This document shows positions 49,056-62,709 of a stretch of DNA of 64,000 nt, one piece after another; position 1 is the first letter of the stretch; the number at the start of each line of letters is the position of its first letter. Below the pieces are notes generated by a model, which worked only from the letters and a program-made list of their open reading frames with translations, had not been told where the DNA came from and did no database searches. Origin of the DNA: Campylorhamphus procurvoides (Eukaryota; Chordata; Aves; Passeriformes; Dendrocolaptidae); contig WBMV01000785.1 in NCBI GenBank assembly GCA_013396655.1, positions 124,001-188,000 on the forward strand, given 5' to 3'. The position numbers were made by a program, and so were the translations under genes.

Positions 49056-50211
49056 GCCCATGGGAAGCAGTGAATTAATTCCTTGTTTTCCTTTGCTTTC
49101 GTGTGTGGCTTTGTACCAGTGGCTGACACTGAGTTACAAGTCTCGGTGAGATGATGAGAATGTCGTATATCTATTTTTGTCAGTGTTTTGGTTTTGCATT
49201 TTTGGACAATACTAACCCACGCAATTCTCTTTCTGGAAAGAAATTGGCAGATTACTTTGCAATTTTCATTGTAACTGGAGCTGTAACATATGACTGTGTG
49301 AAGTCATGAGGGCTTTTTTCACCATTTTTGAATTTTTGGTTTGATATGTGTAGAAGATGTAACAGTAATTTCTGACAGGTTATTGTATTTGCAGGCACTA
49401 TTGGTGTAGCTGTCATTGTCCAAGGACTTCAGCAAGACAAAATTTGTAGGTACTGATGATACATCTTATCATTAGAGAAACTGAAACACTAGCTAGAAAT
49501 CTTAGGAGCACAAGCCACACATCTGATCTAAAGAGAAGTAGCAGATGTCAAAGCTAAATGCAAGTTTAACTAAATTGTTATCGATGAGACACTTTTGCAA
49601 AAGAGAGACAGGTAGATTTTTATTTCAGACAGAAACTACCTATTTCTTTTACTCCTCTTGTCCATATAACCATGATCTTGTTCTCCAGGATGAGGTTCTG
49701 GAAAAAGGAAAATAGGCAGTTTTTTAATTGAAAGTTCACAATTGTTTTATATTATGGACTTAAGTCAAATGTCCTTGTGAGGAAAGTTACATAATGAACT
49801 GTAGAGAAGCACAATGCTCATAGATTAAGTCAAAGATATTGCAGCAGTAGCCAAAAATGCGAAGTTCTCTTTCAAAACACAGGAGATAACAGAGACTTGA
49901 GAGCACAATATTACTATACTTTATTGATAAACTAAACCCATCTAGATAACACACTGAATACACTATCTGGCTTCCTTGTTGTGTACAGCAACCCTTTGGT
50001 GAATTGCGCAGGGTGCTTTTTCCTAGAAATGAGACTATGTGATGTGATCTTTTTACAGTAGACACCAAATTGCCATTGCATGGCTGAAATTATCCTCTGT
50101 TGACCAGGAGCATTTTGAAGACAACTCTTAACAGTTTAATAATCCTACTGTTGTACTTAACTAAAAGGAAAGGGTAAGACAGTAGGATAGTTGATGAAGA
50201 CTCAACATCTC

Positions 50212-50240
50212 TGATGATGATGATGATGATATTGATGATG
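50212..50240. repeat. Short interrupted (GAT)n microsatellite
   Basis: A run of GAT trinucleotides is interrupted once by 'att' near 50,231. Confidence 0.9.
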
Positions 50241-52296
50241 AATCAGCATCTCTGCTGTTACCTAATGGCAACCATTTGTCAGCCTTTCAAAGAAGAAAAG
50301 CAGGTAAAGAGATGGTGAATAGTACACTTATCATTAATTTTTCCAAGTTAATATACTAATGTGACTTGGGTCAAGTTAGTGGTTGTTCAGCTGAGCATTT
50401 ACTGCTTCGTTGAACCCTGGGAGTAGTAGGAGAAATGGAAGAAGTTTGTCAGGAAGTTGTTTGGGAAAAAATGAAGAACCAAATAAAGGAGAGCTCCAGG
50501 AGGAGACCTTCTCCATCAGCTTATGACGACAGGCAGAGTGAGCAGAAGTTAGGTTATGGCAAGTCAGGAATTGTCAAGGGACAATAGCTGCAGTAGGAGG
50601 CCTTAGAGGCAGGAAACTGGAATGATTGTGAGTCAGCTTCCTGTTTTTGGAGTTCTTCTTTCATGAGCTCATAGGCCAATATCACCATAGGTCTGCTAAT
50701 GGTGAAAGACAGAAGTATTTGTTTCTCACGTTATGAGCTCTATCTTCTTTCATGTGGGTTCAACATTTTTATCAGCTTTCAGAAAAGTTTCATTCATAAG
50801 AGATGAAGAGAGCTGGCTCTCCCTCAAATTCCCTCTATAATCAGAAAGCTATAATTCTGTGTTTGTGTTAAGGACAAAAGGACAGAGAGCTTTGTGTTGT
50901 GTCTTACTGCCTACTCAGTCAACTACTTTTCCAAGTGGTTAAACTCAAATAAAAAAAGGAACTAGTGAAAAAGGCAGTGTGTATACTGTGGCACTAATAT
51001 CAGTCAGTTCAGTCATGACCGTCAGTATTCTACTCTACGTGCATTTCAGGCTGACAACATGTAAAATTTCTACTCTTCATGAGCAACAGAGATGAGCTGG
51101 TGATGGAATACAGGTGGGTTCTGCCAGCATGCCCTTGAGTATTTCTGTGAATCTTCTTCTTTTTTGGATATCAAAAAGTGGGTTAGGCACATCCTGCCCT
51201 TGAACTTGTCCCCTACAATAATAGGGAAAAGGAGTGTTTTTATATAATTTATATGGGAGCTTCCTATAGATATAGTTAGAGCTTTCAAGGACAACTGAAT
51301 ACATTAGTATAATTTGCAAGTGAACTTTTAAACACTGTTTGATATCAGCTGTAAAATAAATGTGCAGTAAATATCTCTTCCTAGTTCTTTCCAGCTGTTG
51401 TAAAACTAAAAGCAAAAAGCCAGTGTTCAGAATGTGCAATATGGTGCTGTAGAACTTGTGCTAGTCATGCTGAAATTGAATTTTATTATGGTCTCAACTC
51501 TAAACTGAAAATAACTTTTTTCTTTTCTTCTTCTTTTCTTTCAAACTAACAATCAAAGCATATGTATAATGGTGGTGCACCAAATTTCACTAAGTAATAA
51601 TTTAACATACTTTTGTGTTTATTTATAAGGAAAAAAATTACCTGTCAGAAGCATCTTTTTTTCCCCCCCTCACTTAAAAATGCTCTTTCTCTCATAGGTC
51701 TTCTAAAGAATGGGAAAACAGACAAAGTAACAGGTCTGTTTTTCAAACATTTTTTCTTTCTGTTCTACCTAAAGTTGACAGAAGTAAGGGCCTCTTTTCT
51801 TCTGTGGAAAATGTTGTCAGTGCAAAGCCTTAGACAGCATAGGCTTTTTGGTTCTGACTTGGTACAGAATGCAGAGTAGATGGACAGCTAACCAGCTAGA
51901 CTGAAGTATTTCCCTCTGCTACTCTGGTGTAGCATCTATCATCTCAATGTGCCTGGCGAGGCACGTATGTCTTGAAACTGGCAGGTGTCTTCTTTGTAAA
52001 TATGTTTGTTAGATAAGGGAAGATGATGTTCTTTTTTAGAACAGGAAAATATAAAGCTTCAGTAACCATGTCCAGGCTTGTCCCTTCAAATCAAATCTTG
52101 GCTCTCGGGAATCCTACAGCAGAGAATCTTCACCTTTATAGAGGACAGTCTTTATGGAGCTAACTATCTATTTTACTGTGGCTTTTAACAAAGTCCTCAT
52201 TAAGTGTTTTTAAATGTCCATCCATATGGAAAGTGTTTCGCTAGGGTGAGGCACTGGAGACTGCACATTGTGGAGGGTGTTATTACATTTCTTTGC

Positions 52297-52530
52297 TTAC
52301 AAAAGCAACAAACACCTTGACAACTGTACTACCGTCTTATAATTAGTTTTTATGAATTGTATCACACTACTTCCTAACCCCCATTTTGCCAGCTGATGCA
52401 GAAAAAAAATATAATCCAGCCTTTGCAAGGTGAGCCCTCTCAATATTTCTTGGTGTGGCATTCTCAAATATGAGAAACATTTGCATAGAAAAAAATTATT
52501 GTATTTCTTTGACAGCAATCTGAGCTGCAA
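52297..52530 (-). pseudogene. Weakly reverse-transcriptase-like frame (possible ancient LINE scrap)
   Basis: A 77-codon minus-strand frame contains RLDYIFFLHQLAKWGLGSSV followed by IQFIKTNYKTVVQL. The spacing of Leu, GlyLeuGly, Ile-Lys and Tyr resembles the segment just after the AFD motif in L1-like or L2-like reverse transcriptases. The aspartate motif itself and the YxDD motif are absent and the surrounding sequence gives no support. I am not sure this is more than chance. Confidence 0.22.
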
Positions 52531-53243
52531 AGAAAAAGATTACTTTAGCTGGAATTAGGAGTGGTTTTACCTTAGACAACCTCAACATCAAACAGTCTGA
52601 GTCAGCAGGAAAACTGCTTCTGAGTTCTGCAGACTAGAACAGTAAAGGCAAATTAGTCTTCAAAGAAATATCATAATAAGGCTGTTCACCTAATCAACCC
52701 TCATAACTTCTGGTAGAAATTCTCCTCTCACTGAAATTTTGTAGAATTTTTTTATTGAATTCTGAGCAGCTGGTATTTCACTAGCAACTCTTAGAGCTAT
52801 TCCTGCCCTACTGTCTCCCTCCCTAGAGAAAGCCTGTGCAATTGCTGATGTTTAGAATCAATGCATTTGATAAAATATTCAAGAGATTTTAATTCTGTTC
52901 TCATTAGAAATTGTCATGGCAGCTTCCACAGATTGTTGGGGTTTGTTTTGAATGCTGACTGTAGCATAGTAGACGTGTCTGTATTCTGGGTAGTTATTAA
53001 GTAATTTGATAATATTACTGCTGGAGAAGGAGCTGAATGACCTTCTTCCTACCTGAAGAAAATTATACCATCTTAACCTTTTCAAAATCACCAGATTAAC
53101 ATCAGAGTGAAGAGAACCAAACAATATTGTTACTATGAGCATATGATTCCTACTCTCCAAAATCTACAGATTCATTGATCCTTCCCAGTTCTATTAACAT
53201 AAAACATATCAAAATCCAGCTTTATTGGATATGTCCTCCCATT

Positions 53244-53313
<70 letters not shown>

Positions 53314-53315
53314 CA
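53244..53315. repeat. (CA)n microsatellite, ~72 bp
   Basis: A long CA dinucleotide run with two interruptions ('aaac' near 53,268 and 'cgc' near 53,307). A chance frame reading Thr-His repeats crosses it (53,175-53,405) and is not a gene. Confidence 0.97.
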
Positions 53316-56300
53316 GAGGTCACAGATTCAAGCAAATGCTCTCCTTGTGCCTCTTTAGAAATAGATATCTTATTTATGTTGGTGTCATGCATGATTTCTG
53401 ATTAATGCCAGTGCTGGTCCCTAGATATTAAAACAAGTAAAACAACAGTCCATCAGGGAAGAGGTCAGCTTCTTTTAACATCCCTTTAATCTCCACTGTC
53501 CCAAGAAGCTCTGTGTGTTCACACCTATTCTCTCTTTAGTGTACAGAAAATTTATTATAACAGTGACTGGATTAAGAAATAAAAGACAGCTGAGGTAAGT
53601 CTTACAGTAATAACTTTTAGATATTTTTGAAATCTCATAAAAGGAACATGTCTATCAGCTTGTAATTGGAAATGTTTAAGTGATGCAGAGCCTTCTGTAG
53701 TGTTCAGCCAGATCTTGAAGCCCTTCTTCCCATGACTCCTACTCCTACTGAATACAGTGTTCAGAAGTATTGAATGCCTTCAACTACCCTGGAAAAAGTG
53801 ATTCAGTTTTATCCAGGAATTATATAGCTTGAGAAAATATTGTGTTGAGCAAACAGCAGAAACTCAGTGTTTATGAGACATCCAATGTTCAGGAACAAAA
53901 CCTGGAGAAATGGATTTCTGATGTTTCATTGTTAGAAAATACAGAAAAGGTTTGAACATTGCTAAAGATGTGGCAGTTTACTAATCATTAGGCAGACAAA
54001 GAAAGTGCAATTTCTGTGATACTCTTCTGAGAGTTTGTGGGTTTATCCAGCTGAGCGTCTGGCCGGAACTTGGCTAGATGATTAAAAAAAGCAGATTTAA
54101 TTTTTTGGCCTATGGTATCTAAGAAATTGTTCAGCAGAAACATGAAAGCCTGAACTGGAAAGCAAGAGAATGTTGCGAGTCAAGAAGGTGACTGGGGAAT
54201 AACATTTTCCATTACACCAATTCAGAGCAGAAAACTCAATACTGAGTTTCTTTTCTCACTGCACATTCTCCCTCTCAGTTTCTCAGAAAGGCACTCACTA
54301 TATTCAGATGCAGATTCATTTTTTATTTCTTATGCAAATATTAGCAGAGTGAACCATGAGACTAAGTCCATCATAATCAACACTTTCAAAAGCGCATACA
54401 ACTGCCAAGAGTTCATGGTGCTTCAGGGACTTTGCTTTTCCAGACTTCTGCGGAGATTAAAAGTTAGATCCAAAACAAACAGCCCTTTCACTAGGCTCTC
54501 AATGGTTGTGACAATGAAATAAATTTTAAAGAAAGCACACCATTGATAAGTATTCTTTCCTTGTTTCCAAGAGGACTATCTATGTTAAATAGGATGTATG
54601 CTAATTTTAGTCACTTAGAAATCATTGAGTAATAATTTTTTTTAGAAGACAAGGCAGAAGACAGTTTTCTTTCTTCTACTGGTGACTCAGAGGGCATGTT
54701 GCTACATAGCAAACCCTTTTCAGAGAAGAAACTGTTTGATGCTAGCCTTTGAAAACTGCCCCTTTTTTCTGTTTCTATTTCTATGCCCCCTCAGTAATTA
54801 CAGCAGCCAGCCACTGACATTGGGTGTATTGCACTGGATGTAGACTGGCTTTTCAGGTCTACACAAAAGAAATTATACCTAGCATCCTCACAAGTCTCAG
54901 AAGTGGATTTCAATCCTGAGTTGCTTCAATAAAAGTGCCTACAAGAAGGCCAGTTGGTGGAATTTTGTTTGCAAGTTGTGCATCTAGCAGTTGGCAACAG
55001 TACTGAGATCACAGAGCTATTGACAGTAAGCTAAAAACTTCTCAAAACATTCTCCTCCCTAAATAACTAGGCTTTCAGGTCATAGATACAGCTACTACTT
55101 TTTTGGAAGTACAGTTCTACTTACTCCAAGCCAAGACATATTCTTTCAGGACAACAGTCATCTCCTTGCATGGAGAAGCTTTTAAAGCTCATTCATTTAG
55201 CTCCTGATCTTTTCCTGTCTAGTATTTCCTTGCCCTGCACTGTCTTAATTTGTTTTATAATTTCTAAAGTACCTTCATAAAATCTGTTTATGTTACATTT
55301 TAATGTAAATTTTGCAAACTCATTCATCATTAAATTAGTGGTGAGGGAATAGATAAGGGCAGTAAAAATCAGATTTCATCATGACACAATATGCTACTGC
55401 TCTGAGAATCCTTGGCCTACAGAAGATCTGCTAGACCAAGGATCAGACCATACATTCAGTCTGTATGATCAGAAAGCTGTCATGCTTTGAGGGCAGAAGT
55501 TGACAGTGCACTGTGCATGGTGGTTGGACATAATTTGGATGTCTCAAACGTGACCCTGCTTTACGTAATGCAAATACACCCTAATTCCTATTTTCAATAA
55601 TTTCAATAATCTAGTCATTTAGGATTTTCAATCCTCTTGAAAGTGGAATAAAAGTTTTATGACAGCAAAACTCAGCATCAAATTATCTACAGACTCTAAA
55701 TTGTCATCATGAAGGTTCATCTTCTTGGAAAGAACAGGAAATGTTTAGTCCTGCAATTCCTTCAATGGGCTGGTTTTGTTTCCTCTGCAGGAGTAAACCT
55801 GTTGATTTATAGAATAAAGCAAAATAGAAGCTGGACCCTGCTGTAGCTCTCTCCCACTCTGTTACAATGCTCTTCCAGTACAGACACTACTTTCTGCTGG
55901 AAGGTTCTTGTGCATGTGTGTGATGTGAGAAACCCACTGGAATGTCTCAACCAGCCTGCAGTGCCACCCCCTTTTGCTTATGTATTTATGCTAACGAACT
56001 GGGTCTTTAAGTGTGTGATAAGTAGGATCACACATTGCTAATCTTTCTTCATCTACTTCAGTTTCTGGTCTCTTGTCTAGATTCCATTTCTTATCTTCTG
56101 AAACAGTAGACAGCAAAATGTTCCCTGGGTGAGGTTTATATGACCACTCTTTGTTATTTTCTCCATGAACAAGTGTCAGTTAAACTTCAAAGCATATTGT
56201 ATTTTTCCTGATCCTTTTTGACCTTGTGTGGATACTTCAGCATTTTCCTTTAGCTTCAAAAGTTTATGACGTTGTTTCTGGGAACTAAATTACAAAACTT

Positions 56301-59300
56301 CTAACATTTTTAACAAGCACAAGCTGATTCCCAGTAGCACTGCCAGTTTAAAGATCTATTTCTTTTTTAAATGATAAAACATTAACTCAAACCCTGGCAG
56401 TGGCATCTGAGTCAGGTGCTGCCAGTGTGGGTAGACCCACCGCTCCTGGGCACTCTTCAAGCATAGCTCTGTCTCTTGAGGCTGTGAGAACAGTTCCAGC
56501 TGGGAGGCATTAGCAGAACATGGGTTAAAGTTACTCTACAAGAGAAAAGGGGATGTGGGAATGGAAACTGAAGTGGTTTAGTTGTTCACAGTTTTGGATA
56601 CAGTACAAAACCATGCCCAGAGTGTGGCTTCTGCTGCCTATTCTGTCTTGTTATTTAACAACCAACGTTTTGAAACACCTGAACTCCTTCTCTGTAGATT
56701 GCAATAAACTTTAGCCACTTTATAATTTTAACTATTTTTAAGTGTAGAATATGATGCATAAAATAACTTTTTATTTGTTACTAGCTTCACGAAACCCTAG
56801 TGAACACACCGAATAAATTCATCCAAAGTGTCACTACATGTGCTCCGTAAATAAAAACTTTCTTTGTCTCAGGGCCACCTGTCTGTGCAAATCAAACTAT
56901 TTCTCATTTCAGTTGCTCTTGCATGAGGAATTGTGACATCAGTGGACCTGATGCCATGGAAGAGAAGACAAGAAGTTTCTGCACAGGGTGAGAAAACAAT
57001 CTTCTCATCAGTACAGCTTGCTTTTTCTGATCAAAGTTCACAACTGGAATAATCCATCTGCAACATTTGCTTTGGTCATGAATGACGGATTTCTTTTGCA
57101 AGGAATCAAAAATTACTCTAGTTAGCTTCACTGCATTGACTTAATATCTCACAATTTAAAGATGCCTGAAAGTCTCTGAAAGTAGAAGTATTAGTCAGTT
57201 TGCTGACAAGTACTGAAAATATGTACAAGGACTACAATTCATACTAAATTAAGCACTAATATAACTAGTTAATCAGGCAAATTCCATTTCAATGACATAT
57301 TAAAGAAAAGGTATTACATTAGGCCTCAATAAACTCTACTGTTTGACAGCCTGAAACAGTGACTTTATACAAATATCTTCTTGAATCTGCCACACAGAAG
57401 GATACATGAGTACAAAGGCTCTGTTTAGCAGATGCATGTACATATGTAAGTATGCATGAATAAAAGTCACAATTTCACAATTAATGCAGTTAGTATTAAA
57501 GTGAAGTTTGTACAAACATATCTTGAAATAGTATGAAAGTTCTCACTTGCATCTCCATATGAATGCAAATAATGTTCAGTGCTATCTCTAGTCCAGCTGT
57601 CTCTGGCAGTAACATTAAAACCTTTACTGCTTCTGGAATTGCATCAAAAGTAGTTTCTTCTTATATGGAATTGTTCGTCACAGTGTAAAGGACATGGATG
57701 GTCTTGTGAATATATGCATTTGCACATTCCCAGTCCCTCACCTGCTCATTTCAGTAAGACATCCTTGTCCTTCTTCCTTGAAACTCACACTTCCAATGAT
57801 GTATTTAGTTGCATTCAGCAGTCACTTGGAGTATTCATGAACACAACAAACCCAGAAAACTTTTACTAAGATTTCTAGGGAGTGGGAAAAAAAAGTAATT
57901 TCCAGAAAATTAATAATATTTTAAGTATCTTTTGTATGTGTTGTAGATTGGGCTAGTCGTACCATCTATTAAAACTGCCCAGAAGTCCCATTACAAAATA
58001 ATTATTCTGTTGCTCATGACATTACCAAACTTGAACTATTTGGCCTGAAATTTAGAATACTGAGTAATCTGCCTCAGGCCGAATCTTTCTGGAAAATTTC
58101 AGTCAAAATTACTATTTCCAAGAACTAAATTAGGAGAAAATGCATAATTCTGGCCATATCAAAATATCCTGGTTACCTCTTTAGTGTGAAATTTTAATTA
58201 TTTGAAACAGAAACATAAAATTTGGCAGGGGTCACTGAGGTGTCCAACCTGTGCTCTTTATTGTTGATGTGGAACTGCATCTTCAATATCTTAAGATTCT
58301 TTCGAAAGAAAAAGAAGATGAGAAAACAAAACCAAAATGTCTCAGTCTGCAAATGCTGAGTAGAGGATTACAGGGCTTCTGAAGTCATACCTCTGAAAGA
58401 CTGCTATGTGTACTGACCAAGATAACAGCTTGTAGTGAGCTGGGCTTTTTTCGCAGTAGATTAAGTCAGGGACTGGTATCAAAAGTGCACATGGTGAGAC
58501 CTCAGCACTGTGCATTCCCAGTGTCTTTGCTTAAGCCATATAAAGGACAAAGCTCTCTGTTCCCATTACAAAGATGGCCAGAGGTGATTGCAGAAGGAGT
58601 GTGTTAGGACAAGGAGTTAGGTGGACCAGACTGACACTAAAAGCATCTGCCGGTAAGGAGGGAAATAGAGATCACAGGATCTAGGATATAGGAAAATGGG
58701 ACTGTGGGGTGTTTGGATGGGTGTTGAGTCCTGTGGAACTGGAGGTTGAACACCAAAGGACTATAAACAGAATTTGAAGACAAGGGTCCTGTGGAAATCT
58801 GTGCAGTGCAGAAAGTAAATACTGTTGTGAGGCACATACTCAACAGTGCTGCATTACAAATACAATTTTGACATTTAGTAATGTGTGAATGCTTATTACT
58901 GGAGCTGGTGTTATATTTTTAATGCTGTATTTTAGTGTGCAATGTAAACAAATGCTGTAGTTTCCAGTATCAGGCCCTCATGACCTTCTAGGTTTGAAAA
59001 ACTGAACTTTATATCTCACTGGAAGACTGGTAGGCTTTCCTTCTGATTTATACAATGTTCACATCATAACCCTTTTGAGTGGCAATGCATCAGGCTTTAT
59101 TTTCTCATTCATGACAGAAAGTTCAATCCTGGATTGGAACTCCAGGTTAGTCTTGTTTCCAAAGACAAAAGCTAAGTAAATGTTTCAGTTCTTTTTTCCT
59201 TAAAGTGAAAGGCATTTATCTAGGCCATAGGAGTGTCTTGATCTGGTGAATAAGGCACTTCATTAATATGGAAAGGACTCTTATTGGACACATGAACTTA

Positions 59301-59470
59301 GAAGTGCTGAGATACATGATTTATAAACCACTCATGTGGGCAGCAGATTAGAATTGGACTAAAAAATAAGTTAGGGATAGTGCCATTCAGCTGGTGAAAT
59401 TGGTTCCTTGACAGCCTGTGCTGTACTGAGCAGAAAATACTCTAAACCAACTTTCAATTCAGCAACACTT
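53316..59470. other. Unique AT-rich non-coding sequence
   Basis: No gene or recognisable interspersed repeat was seen in about 6 kb. Open frames are few and short (68-75 codons). Confidence 0.6.
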
Positions 59471-59540
59471 ATGGAAGAATTTAGGTTAGAATGGACATTG
59501 GAGACCATCTGGTCCAAACCCCTGCCCAAAGCCTGTGTTA
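59471..59540 (-). mobile_element. CR1 3'-end fragment, minus strand
   Basis: The plus strand reads 'ttaggttagaatggacattg', 'gagaccatctggtccaaacc' and 'cctgcccaaagcc', the reverse complement of the last ~65 bases of avian CR1. Only the 3' terminus is present, as in extreme 5' truncation. A (CAAAA)n-like stretch lies just to the right at about 59,577-59,597. Confidence 0.75.
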
Positions 59541-62500
59541 GTAAAAACTTGAAAAAACAGATTAGGTTCTAACGCAGAAAAACAAAACAAAACAAAATTT
59601 TTAGTCTTTTTAACTAAATACTGTTTTATGTACAAGAAATTACTGCCTTTGCAAGAAAAACACATTTTTGAGGTCAGTAGATCAGTTTATATCTTATGTC
59701 ATATGAGAGCAAAAAGTGAGGGAGAAATTAGTAAAATTCTTAAAACAAGAAACGCGAAGTGTGAAATTCTTGAAAACAGCTGTTCTGCTATTAACATTCT
59801 TCAGACACTGAACAGTTTTCAAAGTGGCTTTAAACGTTGCCAAGTTAATTCTCATTGTATCTGGGTTAGTCAGGACAAAGACTATTGAAAATAGGACCTT
59901 ATTATTGTTCACTTGGGTCAAATGAGGGCAAATCTTAGCTATCTGTAAACTGCAAGGTTAAATGTTTGACCCCATCAGATTGTCAAGATGGCAAAGAGAA
60001 CAACAGAGAGAGAAAGAGCTGATGGGTTAAGCAGCGCTCATTCATCCATGCTGTCTTCCAGACAGTTGCACAAATATAAACATAAAGGGGAGAACTTGAT
60101 TCTCTAAGGTATCATAAAATAACATCTAAAGAAAAGTTGTTTAACAAGACACAGGCCCTGCCTCTGGGAAGTGGATCGTATCATCCCAATGCTCTGTAAA
60201 TGGAGATGCCTTTGCACAACTTAAGAATCCTTCACTAACTGCTTCTTGTTTGTGTTTAAATGGAATGTTTGCAGCAGGATGTAAAGCATCAAATAGTGTC
60301 ATATAAATATCATAGCATATGAGCTTTCAAAAACACTTAACTGTTAACAATACTTACTAAACAAATTCCTGGTATGACTGACCAGCTGGTCCACATAGCA
60401 AAAATGATGGGATAACTTAAAACTATGTTACCTTTATGCTAACCAAAGTTTAAAAGAAAATACAGATATATTATGCTTAAAAGCAGAAATAAACATGAGA
60501 GTTTACGCTTGGAATTTCCCCAGCTACTTTCATATTGGTCAGATACAAATAAATCTGTGTGGCCCATGTTTTTAACCATGGCTGATTTTTGGACAATAAT
60601 GGATCTGAATGCATCCTGCACTGCTGCAAAGACTGAGAAGTTTATAAAGCAGGAATCTGGAGTTGTGTTATCAGTGGATGCTTTAAACAGTGGATCTTGG
60701 ACTGCTGTGTTGGGATTAATCTCATCTAACTTCAGCTACCTGAGATACACACATTAAGCCTAGGATAATCTTTTTAGCACTTTCTACAGTTCCAAAGAGC
60801 AAGTCCTTAAAAAAATCTCTGAGGATTTATGGTGGTCCCCCCTGGGTTCAAATGACTACCTGAGACTGTGGCCCTTATTTTTTAGTCTTTGAAAGCCATG
60901 TGAAATGAAACTAATTCTGAATCTAAATGTTTTTTCTCCTTTGTATGCATAGAGACTTACAGAACAGTGCCCCACACTTGAAAACCTCTTTTGGTTTTGC
61001 AAAAGCATGTAATCATATAGGTAAATATAGTCTGCTATAAAGAGTGCATAGCCTGGATCCAAAACCTGATTTATAAAAGCCATGGTCTTGGTCAAAATAT
61101 TGTCTGTAAAAAGGAAATGAAGAGTGCATGTGATAGGAAGGATGAAGAAAAGGTTGAGAAAAGGCAGAAATTCTGTACAGATAAAATCTTTCAAGGTGGA
61201 AAAATGTAGTGACCTTCCTGTTGGCCATGAAATGTCACTGTTCCACAATACTAAGTTAAGTTTCTATTGCAATTGATAATACATTTCTGATAACCTTATC
61301 CATATCAGGACTTCAAAATTTAGGGTTTTTTGTTTGTTCTCTAAAATTATCACTATAAATCTAATTTTGAAATTGCATGAAAGACACTCCTTATGTTAAT
61401 CAATACTCATGATTAGCAGTTTCATGACACAGAATACAACAATAAGATAAACTGAGGTAATTATTTTGTTCTTCTGGTAAGCCTCAATGCTACATTACAG
61501 AATACTGTTTTGCAATTGTATCTTCAGCAATTTTATTCTCAAACTGTCTACCTAGTACAGACACCAGAAAAGGAGAGTTCAATAGCAGGGTAAGAAGGAA
61601 AAACCAGAAATGTTTAATTATAATCAAACATCAGCCTAATCAGAGTTGCAAACATATGTTTATTCGTGAAAGGCAAGAAGTGATTTTATTTGATAAAATA
61701 TTGTCTATATCACAAATTGACAGCCCCTCAGGAAAAAAGATGTAAGCACTTTCTTCAACACACTGTTGTCTAATAATGCAGTCTTCTGCCTTTTTACAAA
61801 CATCACATAACTGACAGCCTAAGACCAATGGGCATTTTGTCCAACTTGTGACTTCTAGAGTGGTTAAAAACCAGCTCCAGCTTATTGATGTCTTAGGACA
61901 AGGACCCTAAAAAACCCCTATTTATTATCAAGGAAATTTCTACTGCTCATGTATCTATAGGACTATATTATTAGTCTCGAATCCTCTTCATTCTTTTCTT
62001 TTTCTATTTACCAGTCTGAACTCATGTGCAAAACTGTCATTTTGGAGCTTGTATTGGTCTAAATCATTCAACCATCAAACATGCAAACAGGAACACAATT
62101 GTTCCATCAAAAGGAAAATAGTTACTATTACTAAGGAAAATACTATTCACCTTGTTTAAGATGATTCTGAGACAGCTTCAGTTTTACACACTTTCTCTTT
62201 TATTGAAGTTATTGCTCAACCATCAGTATTTTGTGAATTTCAGATTCATTTTAGCTGTCATTAAAAACACACAGTAAACCAGAATTGTTTTTTATTTGTT
62301 TATTTTCTGGATCTTTAAGTAAAAGTCAAGGAGATATTTTTAGGTTAGAAGTATTCATTCAAGCATTATGAAGTTAGGGAAAGAAGATACCTGCCGGTAG
62401 TTATTAATGTAAACAGAAGATTGTTTCATATTTCAAATATGAAACAAGTGTTTCATAATTTTCCATATGATTGATCAAGATATAGAAACAGATTAAATGG

Positions 62501-62709
62501 TAGGATTATTTTTTCCAAATAAATGCTTTTATCAGAGATTGTTTGGAATAATTTTCTTGTCCTGTAGCATGTGCATGGTTCCATACTAGGTGAAAAGAAA
62601 GAGGGCATAAGAAGGAAAGGAAAAAAAAAGATATTTCACCCATCTGTAAACAGTATCCAAGCCTTTGAAGTACTCCCTAACAGGACAAAACACACCAAAT
62701 CTCCTAATC
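59541..62709. other. Unique AT-rich non-coding sequence
   Basis: No gene was seen. It includes the near-palindrome at 62,421-62,447. A 130-codon minus frame at 60,856-61,248 lies in AT-rich sequence and resembles nothing I know. Confidence 0.58.
62421..62447. repeat. Perfect 13-bp inverted repeat around one base
   Basis: The arms ttgtttcatattt (62,421-62,433) and aaatatgaaacaa (62,435-62,447) are exact reverse complements around a central c. A third partial copy of the arm, 'gtttcata', follows at 62,449-62,457. Confidence 0.9.

Larger units (their letters stand above)
48356..49117 (+). mobile_element. LTR (5' and middle part), second avian LTR family, with duplicated segment
   Basis: It begins 'tgctggtttcagctggggta' and continues through 'gagttgattttctt', 'gtggctggtat' and 'ggctgtgttttgga', the start of the same family as the minus-strand copy at 19,443-19,861. 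A TATA box TATATAAA lies at 48,624-48,631 and again at 48,934-48,941 in the duplicate. It then runs through 'gaattaattccttgtttt' and stops near 49,117, lacking the polyadenylation region and 3' end. Without the duplicated 309 bp and the N it would be about 452 bp. No internal viral region follows. Confidence 0.85.
49118..53243. other. Unique AT-rich non-coding sequence
   Basis: No cellular gene was seen. It holds a (GAT)n tract at 50,212-50,240, a pyrimidine-rich tract at about 51,517-51,543 and a weak RT-like frame at 52,297-52,530 (-), listed separately. Confidence 0.55.

Noticed and set aside
53175..53405. 76-codon frame with Thr-His repeats
   Set aside because: It is only the translation of the (CA)n microsatellite.
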